A stretch of DNA of 64,000 nucleotides from a virus: the IMG/VR virus record IMGVR_UViG_3300026557_000003, positions 1-64,000 of that record. One strand, 5' to 3'. The notes beneath the pieces are model-generated. The model had not been told where the DNA came from. It worked only from the letters and a program-made list of their open reading frames with translations, and did not search any database. Position 1 is the stretch's first letter, and the number at the start of each line of letters is the position of its first letter. Made by a program: the position numbers and the translations under genes. This document shows, piece after piece, positions 35,915-45,083 of the stretch.

Positions 35915-35945
35915 CTGGCGTCCGAACTCAACCAAGGGAGTATCT

Positions 35946-36317
35946 ATGAAACGATTGATTGGGATGATAATCCTCTGTGTGATGGCGGGAATACCACTGT
36001 GTTTCTTACAGAATCATCTTGTGAAGGCGCAAGCACAGACAAAGGACATTGCGACCGATAAAAAACCGGCCGCCGTGACGCCGTTCACAATAGAGGAAAG
36101 CTATGTGTTGACCGACTCTGAGAAAACGAAACTCGCACAGGACAGGATCATCGATGAACTGAACGACAAATTGGCAGTCGCAGTGTTCACGAGGAAGGCC
36201 GCAATTAATCAGTTCAACGAGATCGCTGCGAAATATCCTGGCGAGGTATTTACCAAATCGAAGAACGGTTTATACGAAGGCCACCGCCCGCCGACAGAAG
36301 CCGAAAAAGGTAAGTAA
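35946..36317 (+). CDS. small exported protein
   Basis: The start is at MKRLIGMIIL after AAGGGAG; the frame extends upstream to 35835 but that part overlaps the spike gene. Residues 1-30 form a signal peptide or anchor, with a KAQA-Q cleavage site. The mature 93 residues are charged and helical. Position next to the ejection proteins suggests a virion or periplasmic role. No family recognised. Confidence 0.5.
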   Translation: MKRLIGMIILCVMAGIPLCFLQNHLVKAQAQTKDIATDKKPAAVTPFTIEESYVLTDSEKTKLAQDRIIDELNDKLAVAVFTRKAAINQFNEIAAKYPGEVFTKSKNGLYEGHRPPTEAEKGK

Positions 36318-37870
36318 TGTCAAGTTACGCAATGCCGCCGAGTGTCACAGCCGCGCTACAGGCAGGACTAGCCGCGCGAAAACAGCAGTCGAGCGAGAGC
36401 GACGGTGATATTCCGCCGTCTGAGATTCAGGACTACTCAGCGCCGGAACAACCGGTTAACTTCCCTTTTAATGGACGCTCGGTCTCTGGTCCGCCACAGC
36501 AAATGCAGCCCGGTCCGATGGCTGATCAACCTGCGTACTCAGGGCCGCCGGTCAACAGGCAGGCAATTGCTGCGCTCGCACAACCTTCAACGTCGGCGGT
36601 AGCAAGACCGATGGGCGAGAACTTGTCAGATGGCACTGACGCTCCGGCGAATGCTCCGCAACAGGCAGGGCCGCCTCCACCGAATATGGCTGTCCCGACA
36701 CTCAACGACCCTAATTTGCCACACACGTCGTTAAATACTTTAAACAATGGTACGCCAAAACCGAACCTACAGGACGACAAGTATCAGCAAATGGGCCGGG
36801 GCGCATCGATGAAAAGCATCTTCCTGAACTCGGTAATGAATCACGGGCTGGCTGGTCTTGTGCCTGGCGCGATCGGTGCAGTCGTTGGGGCGCTTGATCC
36901 AAGTATGGGGCGACAGAATGCCTACAATATCGACAATCAACGCTGGCTCAATAGCAAGATGGCGGAAGAGAAGGTTAAACAGGAAGACCCGTACTACCAG
37001 TCACAGTTGAAAGTAGCTACGCAAGGAAGTGAGATTCCCAGTCAGGTTGAAAAGTATAATCTTGAACAGAAGATCAATTATGGATTGCGCGGTGATTATC
37101 TAAAACAGCAGGGGCAGCAACGCCTGAACGAAATTGCGGCTCGCGGTCTAAATCAAAAGACAGCGATAGAAACGCGGCAGTCCCTTAAGAATACCGGCGA
37201 TCTTGATGGACTTACCGCCCTTTATACCGGAATGATCGATCCTGACACCGGCCAAAAGTTCACAGCCGACGAAGCGGCTCAGCAGGCGAAAGCGGATATT
37301 TTGGATCAGAAGACAGCAAAGACCGAAAAACTTTGGTCGCAGCAAAATCTTGCGGATAGTCGCGCGGCACAGGTAGATGCGATAACAAAGAATCTGCCGC
37401 AGAAGTTCAAGGACCTCCACGACAGGCTTACCGGGTTTCTGCAAAATGTTCAGACGAATAAGGAACGCTTGGAACTCCAAAAAGGTAACGCTGCCGACCG
37501 TGCCGAGAATCAGCGCCAATTGCGACAGGGGACGGCGCTCCAAAGCGAAGTGAATATCCTTGAGAACGACCACAAGGCGCAAAACGCGATTGTTAACAAT
37601 CCGTATAACCAGACACCCGACAAGAAACCTTTGGTTGACGCTGCCAATAAGCGAATTCAGGAAATCAATTCTCGCCTCGACGAGATAACCCAACAGCGAC
37701 TCGAAACCGCAGGCGCTCCCGGCAAAGGACAGAAGGCGACGAAACCCGGCGGTCCCACGCTCTCTACTGGTCACAAAGCGGGTGACACCGTGAAAGTCGG
37801 TGGCAAAGATGTTAGAATCACAAAGGTTCATCCAGACGGAAAAACATTTGACTACGAAGCAATTCCATAA
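36317..37870 (+). CDS. internal virion (ejection) protein
   Basis: The 517-residue protein has a Pro/Gln-rich N-terminal 150 residues, one hydrophobic G/A-rich segment near 175-195 (GLAGLVPGAIGAVVGAL) and a long Gln/Asn-rich helical region. This matches podovirus internal proteins that leave the capsid with DNA. It overlaps both neighbours by one base, including the giant transglycosylase protein. Confidence 0.6.
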   Translation: MSSYAMPPSVTAALQAGLAARKQQSSESDGDIPPSEIQDYSAPEQPVNFPFNGRSVSGPPQQMQPGPMADQPAYSGPPVNRQAIAALAQPSTSAVARPMGENLSDGTDAPANAPQQAGPPPPNMAVPTLNDPNLPHTSLNTLNNGTPKPNLQDDKYQQMGRGASMKSIFLNSVMNHGLAGLVPGAIGAVVGALDPSMGRQNAYNIDNQRWLNSKMAEEKVKQEDPYYQSQLKVATQGSEIPSQVEKYNLEQKINYGLRGDYLKQQGQQRLNEIAARGLNQKTAIETRQSLKNTGDLDGLTALYTGMIDPDTGQKFTADEAAQQAKADILDQKTAKTEKLWSQQNLADSRAAQVDAITKNLPQKFKDLHDRLTGFLQNVQTNKERLELQKGNAADRAENQRQLRQGTALQSEVNILENDHKAQNAIVNNPYNQTPDKKPLVDAANKRIQEINSRLDEITQQRLETAGAPGKGQKATKPGGPTLSTGHKAGDTVKVGGKDVRITKVHPDGKTFDYEAIP

Positions 37871-40800
37871 TGCTGACAGGCACGGCCGATATTTCAGAGA
37901 TTGACGATCCGCAATCGGCTACCCCTCCGTCTGCACCGAAAACCCAGACTGCGACAGTTGACGACATTGATACTGAATCGGTGAAAGACCCGCGAACACT
38001 TGTCCGACGATATGCGCCTGACTATGGACTAGACCCCGACTTTGCTGAAAAGGTAGCCGATAGAGAATCGATTCACTTCAAACCAAGTGTCACGTCTGGA
38101 AAGGAATTATCACCCGCGAATGCCATCGGGACGATGCAGTTACTCAGCGATACCGCGAAAACGGAAGGCGTCAATCCCTATAATCTTCACGACAATATCA
38201 AAGGTGGATTGTCTTACCTGAAAAAGCAGATTGACGAATTCGGCGATCAGCGATTGGCCTTGGCGGCCTACAATGCAGGGCCGGGAGTCGTGCGCGACTT
38301 CAGGGATGGTACGAATACATCGGGTAAGAATCCAAATCGTAGAGTTACTGGCGGTATCCCACCGTTCAAGGAAACACAGGATTATGTCGATGCGATCTCT
38401 CCTGTTCAAAGGGGCACAGCGACCGTTGACCAGATCGACAGTCAAACCCCGACATCGGGAACGGCAACAGTCGATCAGATAAGCACAGAAGCCCCGACGG
38501 TCAACGTAGGCGCTCCTAGTCGTCCAGTAGTGAATGCACCGACTGACAGCTTTGACATTCGCCGTAATTTGCCAAAGGATAAACCCGTCGCTGATTCGTT
38601 TGATATTCGGAAGAACCTGCCGCGTGATAGGCAGATTACATCGACAGTTCCAACGACCGCACAGACATTCGATGCTCTCAACAATCCAGGTCCAGGACAG
38701 GAAGTATCGAATATTACTGGACAGCCAATTAAATCGGTGGCTCAGCAAGCACAGTCTGCGCGTGATTTCACAACGAATCAGATACTCCGTCATCGGCAAG
38801 CTGACATTGGCGCTCCAGTCGAAAAACAGCGGCTGCAAATGCTGGCCGCACTATCGCCAGAAGACAAATTGAAAACCGCCAATCAAATCGCGAGCCAGCG
38901 ACCATTGACGACCGAAGAACAGGCGGCCCTTGGTATTAGTCCGCATTATGCATCAACGCTTTTCAGCGCGGGTGCGCGAGAGATCGATTATGGACTGGCC
39001 GGTGCTGCGAGACTGGCACAAGCGCCGTTCGGTGGAGCGAAGCCCGGTGAATCCCCGTCTTTGCTTGAAGAATTCCAGTCTGGCGCAACGCACGCCGCAG
39101 AGCAAATGCAGCGACAGATTAACCGTGAAGGCGTTCGCGGCCTGAGCGGTGAATTGACTGAGGATGTCGGCGCGCTCGCCCCTGACATCGCCGGAACGGT
39201 CGCCTTACCGGAAAGCAAAATCGCACAGGTTCTATACTGGGGCGCGGTGGGTGGACTTAAGACCGCTGGCCGTGGAGGAAGTGCGACCGACATAGCGACA
39301 AGCGCAGCCACAAATGCCGCATTACCGTCGATTCTACATGGCACAGCCGAATTACCGATTGTTCAGCGTGTTCTTGGCAGTGGCGGCTTGATGTCGACAA
39401 TTACACTCGCGCAAGGTGGTGACCTAAACGCTATCGGTAAATCCTTCATCCTTGGTGGGTTGATGGGTATTCCGGGCGGCGAACGGCCACCGGATGATAT
39501 ATTGGCGAAAGCAACCAATTCACCCGAGCTTCAGGAAGCCGTAATCGAGCACGCGAAAAACCCGTCCGCTGAAACCTTTGATAACGTAGCCAAAACCGCA
39601 GAGAAAGCCGGACTTGATGCTTACGAGGCTCAAAAGTTCGCGACCAATGTTGACAGCTTGAAATCGGCGTCGTCTCCCACTCCTGAAGGTGCAAAGCCTG
39701 CTCCACTGGAGAATACCACGACGCCAATAAGCCCAAAACCTACGGAGGAAACCAATGCCGAAAATCTACGGGGAAGCCAAAAAATATTACCAGAAGAAGG
39801 GCAAATCGGAGCAGGAAGCGAAATCAATCGCAGCGGCGATAACGCAGAAATACGGCAGCCCAGCGGACAGGGCCGAACTGGAGAAGGACGCCCAGGCAGC
39901 ACGGAAGAAGAAATAAAGCCGCCAGGGATTGGGCAGATTTTCGACTATCGCAATCAGCGATACCGCGTCGATAGTGTTGATGACGAGCATATTCGCGCAA
40001 CTGACCTCTCCGGCAAAGAGGGAATGCGAGTGTTCACGCGCGAGGATTTTGATCGAGTAACGAACATACCCGGAAAGAAGATACCGACAGGGGAAGAGCA
40101 ACGACAATCAGAGGTAAAATCCAATGAACAAGCTACCGAACGGCTATCAAGTGCGCCCAATTTCGACCACGAAGTTAAAACCGTATCCGATGCCCTCAAC
40201 GATGACAACCATCCCTTCAGCCAGGCCCTTGACCGCATCGCCGGGGGTGACACGTCCGATGGAGCAATCAATGCCGCTCGCACAGCCGCAACGGGACTCG
40301 ACGAATCAAGCGTCAACGATGCAATCGACGGAGCAACCCGCCTCGCCAATAAACAACCGACAGAAAATCCTGAACCACGTACTAGCGAGAATCCAGCAGC
40401 GCAAGAAGGCGTGGGGAAATCCAGTGGGCCAGTAGGTATCAAGAATCGCATAACTGATGCTGAACGCGAAGCACAAGGCCAGCCGCCTGTCGATACTTCC
40501 GATCAGAAACGGTCATTCGATCAGGTTGTCGAAGCTGGCAAGGCCGCCGTCGATGATGGTCGCATCAATCCCGGTCAACTCGCGGAACGGATAGCAGCTA
40601 AGCCGCGGCCGTTAACGCCGGAAGAGACGGCATCGCTCCTTTACCACAAAACGCAGTTGCTCAACCACGAAGATTCGATAATGAAGGAATTGCGCGAAAA
40701 CCGTAATAGCGACAATCCCGATATCGATAAAGAAATCGACGCTCGCGGACGGCTACAGGCGGCTCAAGAACAACTCGACACGGCCCGGGTGGCCAGTCGC

Positions 40801-43656
40801 AAATCAGGATACGAACAAGGTCTGGGGCTGGCAATCCGTCGCATAATGATGAAGCGCGATTACTCATTGTCACGGATGATCGAGCGCGCCGAAGCTGCAA
40901 ATAAAGGAAAACCGATTTCGGCACAGGATAAAATTGACCTCGAAAAACTGCGCGACACAATAATTAAGCGCGAAGAACAATATAAAGAATATGACGAGCG
41001 CAAGTCTAAAGGTGAGGCTGGCAAGACCATAACCGAGATTCGCAGGGAAGCATCGGCAGAACGAAAGGCCGGACGGACGGTAAAACGCTCAACTCTCGAC
41101 GGTGAATTCGCGTCACAGAAAAACGCACTCGCGAAACTATTCAAAATGGATAGCGGCGGGTCACGTAAAGGACTTGGCGGTCCTGAGGCTGGTGCCGTTG
41201 ATCCTGAGTTGCTGACACTCCCGGTTGAAGCATTGAACATCTTGCGTCAGATGGCGCGCAACCGACTAGAGGCCGGATTGACAACCGTTGATGGTGTTGT
41301 CGATTCAATCCACGAGGCTGTTGTCGATGTGATGGGCGGCGTTACCAAGCGACAAATCCGCGATTTAATCTCCGGCTATGGGAAGACCTCGAAACCGAAC
41401 CCTGAAGCCCTGGCAGTGGCAATGCGCGAACTCACAGCCGGGATGCGCGACGTTTCAGCCGAAGAGGATATATTGAGCGGCAAAGCACCGGAGCGGTCAG
41501 GTTATCAGCGCGGACCAATGACACCAGAAGCCCGAGCGCGAAGACAGCGAATTAATCAGTTGATGCGCGAACACGGTATTGAAATTGAGCGTTCTGGCCG
41601 TAGCCCCGAAGAACAGCAGAAATCGGCATTGGATGGTGTAAAGACTAGGTTAAAAAACGCGATTGATGACTTACAGCGACAAATCGACGCTGGCGAGAAA
41701 CCGTCGAAACGGACACCCGTACCGCGCGACGAAGAGGCAAAAGCGTTACAGGCAAAACGCGATGACCTGGCGCAAACTCTTCAGGATATAAATGGTCCTC
41801 GAAAGATGACAGACGCCCAACGCCTCGATATGGCAAAGGGCGCGGCCAAGAAAGCAATCGACGAATATCAGCGCCGTATCGATCAGAAAGACTTTGCAGC
41901 TAAACAATCCGGCAAGGTTTCCGACCCCGAACTGGACGCCCTGAAAGCCAAGCGGGATGCGCTGAAAACCGATTATCAAAAGCTCGCCGATGCTGACCCG
42001 GCCGTACAGGCGAAACGTGATTCCGCGAAACTTGACCAATTAAAAACCCGGATGCAGCAACGGCTCGATAGCCTGAAACAGCAAACAGCAACCGGAAACT
42101 TCTACCGCAACGCCCAGGGAAAACTGACGACCTCAAAACCGCGTGTGCCTTTTGCCGGACTGGATCCCGAAGCGCAGGAAATCAAGGCGAACGTTGAAAA
42201 AGCGCAAGACGCAGCGGACGCGAAAATTAAATCTATCGAACTGGCGAACCGTTCAATACCCGAAAAGATAATGGATTCGGCCGCGAAGATTCGCCGGTTT
42301 ATTGTCCTGTCATCGGCAACGGCGGTTGAGAAACTAACGGCTGCCGGCGCAGCCCGACAGATCAGCGACCCGATAGAATCAGCAATCGGTGGCGCAATCA
42401 GTAAGACACCGGGATTACGTGACATAGCTGCAAAAGCACCACGAGAGGGCGCGTTCAAGCCATCGGTTGAAGCTCAAGCATCGGCTCTCTATATCAAAAA
42501 GATGCTCGACCTTTCGCGGTTCAAAGAGACGCTGAAAACTGGCAAAGGTAAACTCGACCTGATTCACGGCGGCAAAGAATATTTCGACAGCGACAGCAAA
42601 ACCGACCGAATACTAGGTTTCTACAATCGATTGCACGCGGCGTTAAAAGAGCCGGTAAAGGAAGCTGAATTCTTTAGATCGACGCAGTACAGGACCGATC
42701 AGGCGATTCGACAGGGACTTGATGTTACCGATGCGAAAGTCCGGGACAGCATCGCGGCTCAGGCGTATCTGGACGCCAACCGCAAGGTGTTTATGAATCC
42801 GAACTTTGTCACCGATGCCTATACCGGGGCAATCAACAAACTCCAAAGCAGCGACCGCCTGGACGCGAAAGCAATGGCAACCGTGATGAAAGTCCTGTTC
42901 CCGGTTGTTCGCGTTCCGACTAATTACCTGGCTGAAACTTCGAGTTATTCACCTATTGGATTCGCGAAGGCCGCAACGACCTTACTTCGCAAAGGCATCA
43001 AAGACCTATCGCCCGAAGATGCCGATTATGTGATGCGAAACCTCAAAAAGGGATTGATCGGCACGGCAGCAATGGGCATTGGCGCTGGGCTCTCGCATAA
43101 CTTCGGTGGTTTCTACACTCAGGGAAACTACAGCACGCCGCAGGATATGAAGGCCGGGGAAATTAAAGTATTCGGTGTCAACGTCCCGCGATTGTTCCTG
43201 CATCATCCATTAATCGAAGCTATGCAGGCTGGCGCGACATTTGCCCACCTGCATAATGAAAGACAGGAAGGCAAGCTATCATCGTTGTTTGATACTTCAA
43301 TCGCGTTGTCAGAGGAACAGCCTTTCATCGGTGAGACAATAAGAAACGTTCACGCACTCGAAAAGGATAAGCGAGCGCCCGCAGCCGGGCAATTGGTAGG
43401 TGGACTGGTAACACCACCAGGCCTGCGCAGAATCGCCAACATTCTCGACCCGAAGACACCGACCAGCGTAATGATGAAGTTACTGCAAACCGGCGGACTG
43501 CAATCAGCCGACCCGATGTACCGACCACCCAAGACGTTTGGCGAAGGGTTTGAGTCGGGCCTGCCGTCGTTCATTCCATACATCAATCGCAAGAATATCC
43601 CGGCGAAGGCAATCCCGCCAAGCAGGCCCCCGCGACCCGAGAAACCGGCGCGGTAA
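37870..43656 (+). CDS. giant internal virion protein with transglycosylase domain
   Basis: The 1928-residue protein starts with a lytic transglycosylase (SLT) domain at about 45-150: catalytic glutamate in DRES (E66), IGTMQLLS and LALAAYNAGPGVV. Next come low-complexity linkers, long charged coiled coils (900-1500) and a C-terminal region (1500-1928) with hydrophobic segments. The plan is that of T7 gp16-type ejection proteins, which open peptidoglycan and form a DNA conduit. Parts of its gene (39755-39916, 40124-40435) may also code in a second frame. Confidence 0.8.
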   Translation: MLTGTADISEIDDPQSATPPSAPKTQTATVDDIDTESVKDPRTLVRRYAPDYGLDPDFAEKVADRESIHFKPSVTSGKELSPANAIGTMQLLSDTAKTEGVNPYNLHDNIKGGLSYLKKQIDEFGDQRLALAAYNAGPGVVRDFRDGTNTSGKNPNRRVTGGIPPFKETQDYVDAISPVQRGTATVDQIDSQTPTSGTATVDQISTEAPTVNVGAPSRPVVNAPTDSFDIRRNLPKDKPVADSFDIRKNLPRDRQITSTVPTTAQTFDALNNPGPGQEVSNITGQPIKSVAQQAQSARDFTTNQILRHRQADIGAPVEKQRLQMLAALSPEDKLKTANQIASQRPLTTEEQAALGISPHYASTLFSAGAREIDYGLAGAARLAQAPFGGAKPGESPSLLEEFQSGATHAAEQMQRQINREGVRGLSGELTEDVGALAPDIAGTVALPESKIAQVLYWGAVGGLKTAGRGGSATDIATSAATNAALPSILHGTAELPIVQRVLGSGGLMSTITLAQGGDLNAIGKSFILGGLMGIPGGERPPDDILAKATNSPELQEAVIEHAKNPSAETFDNVAKTAEKAGLDAYEAQKFATNVDSLKSASSPTPEGAKPAPLENTTTPISPKPTEETNAENLRGSQKILPEEGQIGAGSEINRSGDNAEIRQPSGQGRTGEGRPGSTEEEIKPPGIGQIFDYRNQRYRVDSVDDEHIRATDLSGKEGMRVFTREDFDRVTNIPGKKIPTGEEQRQSEVKSNEQATERLSSAPNFDHEVKTVSDALNDDNHPFSQALDRIAGGDTSDGAINAARTAATGLDESSVNDAIDGATRLANKQPTENPEPRTSENPAAQEGVGKSSGPVGIKNRITDAEREAQGQPPVDTSDQKRSFDQVVEAGKAAVDDGRINPGQLAERIAAKPRPLTPEETASLLYHKTQLLNHEDSIMKELRENRNSDNPDIDKEIDARGRLQAAQEQLDTARVASRKSGYEQGLGLAIRRIMMKRDYSLSRMIERAEAANKGKPISAQDKIDLEKLRDTIIKREEQYKEYDERKSKGEAGKTITEIRREASAERKAGRTVKRSTLDGEFASQKNALAKLFKMDSGGSRKGLGGPEAGAVDPELLTLPVEALNILRQMARNRLEAGLTTVDGVVDSIHEAVVDVMGGVTKRQIRDLISGYGKTSKPNPEALAVAMRELTAGMRDVSAEEDILSGKAPERSGYQRGPMTPEARARRQRINQLMREHGIEIERSGRSPEEQQKSALDGVKTRLKNAIDDLQRQIDAGEKPSKRTPVPRDEEAKALQAKRDDLAQTLQDINGPRKMTDAQRLDMAKGAAKKAIDEYQRRIDQKDFAAKQSGKVSDPELDALKAKRDALKTDYQKLADADPAVQAKRDSAKLDQLKTRMQQRLDSLKQQTATGNFYRNAQGKLTTSKPRVPFAGLDPEAQEIKANVEKAQDAADAKIKSIELANRSIPEKIMDSAAKIRRFIVLSSATAVEKLTAAGAARQISDPIESAIGGAISKTPGLRDIAAKAPREGAFKPSVEAQASALYIKKMLDLSRFKETLKTGKGKLDLIHGGKEYFDSDSKTDRILGFYNRLHAALKEPVKEAEFFRSTQYRTDQAIRQGLDVTDAKVRDSIAAQAYLDANRKVFMNPNFVTDAYTGAINKLQSSDRLDAKAMATVMKVLFPVVRVPTNYLAETSSYSPIGFAKAATTLLRKGIKDLSPEDADYVMRNLKKGLIGTAAMGIGAGLSHNFGGFYTQGNYSTPQDMKAGEIKVFGVNVPRLFLHHPLIEAMQAGATFAHLHNERQEGKLSSLFDTSIALSEEQPFIGETIRNVHALEKDKRAPAAGQLVGGLVTPPGLRRIANILDPKTPTSVMMKLLQTGGLQSADPMYRPPKTFGEGFESGLPSFIPYINRKNIPAKAIPPSRPPRPEKPAR
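39755..39916 (+). CDS. nested small gene inside the ejection-protein gene
   Basis: A 53-residue frame (+1 relative to the large gene) starts at an ATG that has GGAGG 5 bases upstream. It reads as a basic, helical, low-hydrophobicity protein: MPKIYGEAKKYYQKKGKS, then a helix with QKYGS, ending in RKKK. The YY-x-KKGKS-xx-EAK pattern resembles small lysine-rich phage proteins. The overlapping part of the host protein is a low-complexity linker, which leaves freedom for a second frame. Function unknown. Confidence 0.55.
   Translation: MPKIYGEAKKYYQKKGKSEQEAKSIAAAITQKYGSPADRAELEKDAQAARKKK
40124..40435 (+). CDS. possible second nested ORF
   Basis: A 103-residue ORF in the same +1 frame as the nested gene at 39755 starts MNKLPNGYQVRP, with AGAGG about 8 bases upstream of the ATG. 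Its C-terminus is basic. Composition is S/T/P/Q-rich, so it may be only a by-product of the linker it overlaps. Confidence 0.3.
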   Translation: MNKLPNGYQVRPISTTKLKPYPMPSTMTTIPSARPLTASPGVTRPMEQSMPLAQPQRDSTNQASTMQSTEQPASPINNRQKILNHVLARIQQRKKAWGNPVGQ

Positions 43657-43678
43657 TTCATTGAACCGCTTTTGATTT
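43650..43678 (+). terminator. probable intrinsic terminator of virion operon
   Basis: GCGGT (43650-43654), a 10-base loop and ACCGC (43665-43669) are followed by TTTTGATTT. The stem overlaps the stop codon of the giant protein. It is modest in strength but well placed at the end of the 36-kb virion block. Confidence 0.5.
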
Positions 43679-43715
43679 CCCGCCGAATAATTTCACGATT
43701 ATTTTAATTTGGTGC

Positions 43716-43745
43716 TTGACATACAAGTCCTATATAGCGTACAAG
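43716..43745 (+). promoter_or_regulatory. promoter for leaderless RHH-like gene
   Basis: TTGACA (43716-43721), an 18-base spacer and TACAAG (43740-43745), with the ATG exactly 7 bases later. The -10 is weaker than elsewhere but the geometry equals that at 1670 and 2346. It opens the early/replication block. Confidence 0.55.
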
Positions 43746-43752
43746 TACGCCT

Positions 43753-43956
43753 ATGGAAAAAGACATAAGAAAAACCATAAAGGTATCTGAGGGCGCGCAC
43801 GTCGCTATAAAACTCGCGGCTGCGTACTCACAGGAAACGATTAGCGATATGCTATTTCGGCTGTCAAAGGCTGAGATCGTGGTGCGGTCACGGGAGCGTG
43901 TGGCGAACGGCAAGCCAGCAAAGAAAGCGAAGGTGGCAAATGGACGCAAGGGTTAG
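43753..43956 (+). CDS. ribbon-helix-helix-like regulator, leaderless
   Basis: The 67-residue protein begins MEKDIRKTIKVSEGAHVAIKLAAAYSQETISDML, the strand-helix-helix pattern of CopG/Arc-type repressors, followed by a basic tail (KPAKKAKVANGRKG). It is the first gene after the early promoter and overlaps the next gene. It may bind operators in this region and control early transcription. Confidence 0.6.
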   Translation: MEKDIRKTIKVSEGAHVAIKLAAAYSQETISDMLFRLSKAEIVVRSRERVANGKPAKKAKVANGRKG

Positions 43957-44362
43957 GCGAGCAGTCGCTGCGGCTGAGCCGGGCAAGATCAACGTCAAGC
44001 TGTGGGCGCTGGTGATCGCAACGATAGAGGCGAATGGAAAGAAGTACGATCAGGATAAGATTGGTGACGAAAAGCCGCTATGTAAATCGCCTGCGTGCCA
44101 GGCCGGGTGGTGTCAGTATCTCGTGGATGGTTTTATTGCGGGGGATACGTTGGGTCGCGCACAGGATTTATTGCGACTTGAAGACCGTATTCCGTTTGGT
44201 ATATTTTTTGGCGGACAGTACGATGCGGTGAAAAACTGTCTTGTTGACGTGACCGCCAAAACAATCCGGGCTGAAGTAAATCGCTATTTGGGAAACAGGG
44301 GATATAGCAGGCTAGGCAAGGTCAGACCAGTCCAGTTAGCCGCAAGAAGAGGAAATAGATGA
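43940..44362 (+). CDS. hypothetical early protein
   Basis: The start is the ATG at 43940 with AAGGTGG upstream; a longer frame to 43898 overlaps the regulator gene. The 140-residue protein contains CKSPACQAGWC (residues 53-63), which may be a small metal site, and an otherwise helical fold. No family recognised. Confidence 0.5.
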   Translation: MDARVRRAVAAAEPGKINVKLWALVIATIEANGKKYDQDKIGDEKPLCKSPACQAGWCQYLVDGFIAGDTLGRAQDLLRLEDRIPFGIFFGGQYDAVKNCLVDVTAKTIRAEVNRYLGNRGYSRLGKVRPVQLAARRGNR

Positions 44363-44415
44363 GCAAGCGCAAAGGCATCTCACCCGAGTGCATCAGGAAA
44401 ATCATCGCGGCGTGA
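44359..44415 (+). CDS. 18-residue peptide, possible decayed gene
   Basis: An ATGA overlap with the previous stop opens MSKRKGISPECIRKIIAA, which ends at TGA. The same frame continues for 12 basic residues after the stop. It may be a truncated remnant or a real micro-peptide. Support is weak. Confidence 0.25.
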   Translation: MSKRKGISPECIRKIIAA

Positions 44416-44447
44416 GTAAAGCGGGCGGCGAAGATTAGGAGCGGGAA

Positions 44448-44735
44448 ATGTTAAAGCATTATGTCGAACTGGATTATCCGGGAACATTCTTTCCCGAAAC
44501 CAAAGTGAAGGAAATCGCATCGCGCGAAGATTTCCAGCCGCCATTCGGTAAGGGGCTGTACGCCTTCGCATTCTTTGATCGTGAAGAGGTCGAGTTGAAC
44601 GGCGAAAAGCTAACCAGCGCAGCAAAGAATCGCCTGCTGGATAATGCCCGTATCAATGGATGGGACATACTGGTTCTCTGCCCTGCTGGCAATTGGCAGC
44701 CCCTTCAAGAGGGCGAATCGTTAATTGAGACATAG
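44448..44735 (+). CDS. hypothetical early protein (95 aa)
   Basis: TAGGAGCGGG precedes the ATG. The protein is soluble, mixed alpha/beta, with PPFGKGLYAFAFFD in the middle and an acidic C-terminus. Function unknown; part of the early operon. Confidence 0.5.
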   Translation: MLKHYVELDYPGTFFPETKVKEIASREDFQPPFGKGLYAFAFFDREEVELNGEKLTSAAKNRLLDNARINGWDILVLCPAGNWQPLQEGESLIET

Positions 44736-44740
44736 AGATT

Positions 44741-44801
44741 CCCGGCACCCAACGCGCTTCTCGTCTTGGGAGAGCGGGATTCGCCGGACCAGGGTGTCGG
44801 G
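44741..44801 (+). other. structured intergenic RNA segment
   Basis: A 10-bp stem (CCCGGCACCC 44741-44750 with GGGTGTCGGG 44792-44801, one G-U) encloses a second stem, CGCTTCTC with GAGAGCG (44755-44762 with 44770-44776, one bulge). The ribosome site of the gene at 44823 follows. It is not a tRNA. Confidence 0.45.
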
Positions 44802-44822
44802 AAAGATTGGAGAGGTAGCACG

Positions 44823-45083
44823 ATGGGCGAATATACCGGTATCTACGAGTTGACCTCTTTGAACTTGACCGGCCTTGGCGGCCCGATGGGCACCGAACGC
44901 GTTACGGCAAACTGGCGGCGATTCTATGGCAGCTTTGAAGACGCAAAGTCAGCGGCCCAAAAAGATTATGTGCGCGGCGAAATTCACTGGCACTATAAGG
45001 CCGGCGGCTGTTCCTCGGGTGATTTAGGATATGTTGCATACGCAATTAGCGAGATTTGCACGGAGAAATCAGATGAAAAATAG
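44823..45083 (+). CDS. hypothetical early protein (86 aa)
   Basis: The start is set at the ATG after GGAGAGG; the frame open upstream runs through the intergenic stem. The protein (MGEYTGIYEL start) is mixed alpha/beta with glycine-rich turns. No family recognised. Confidence 0.5.
   Translation: MGEYTGIYELTSLNLTGLGGPMGTERVTANWRRFYGSFEDAKSAAQKDYVRGEIHWHYKAGGCSSGDLGYVAYAISEICTEKSDEK

Noticed and set aside
44741-44801. tRNA gene
   Set aside because: Stems are present but there is no T-loop, anticodon loop or CCA-type acceptor layout.
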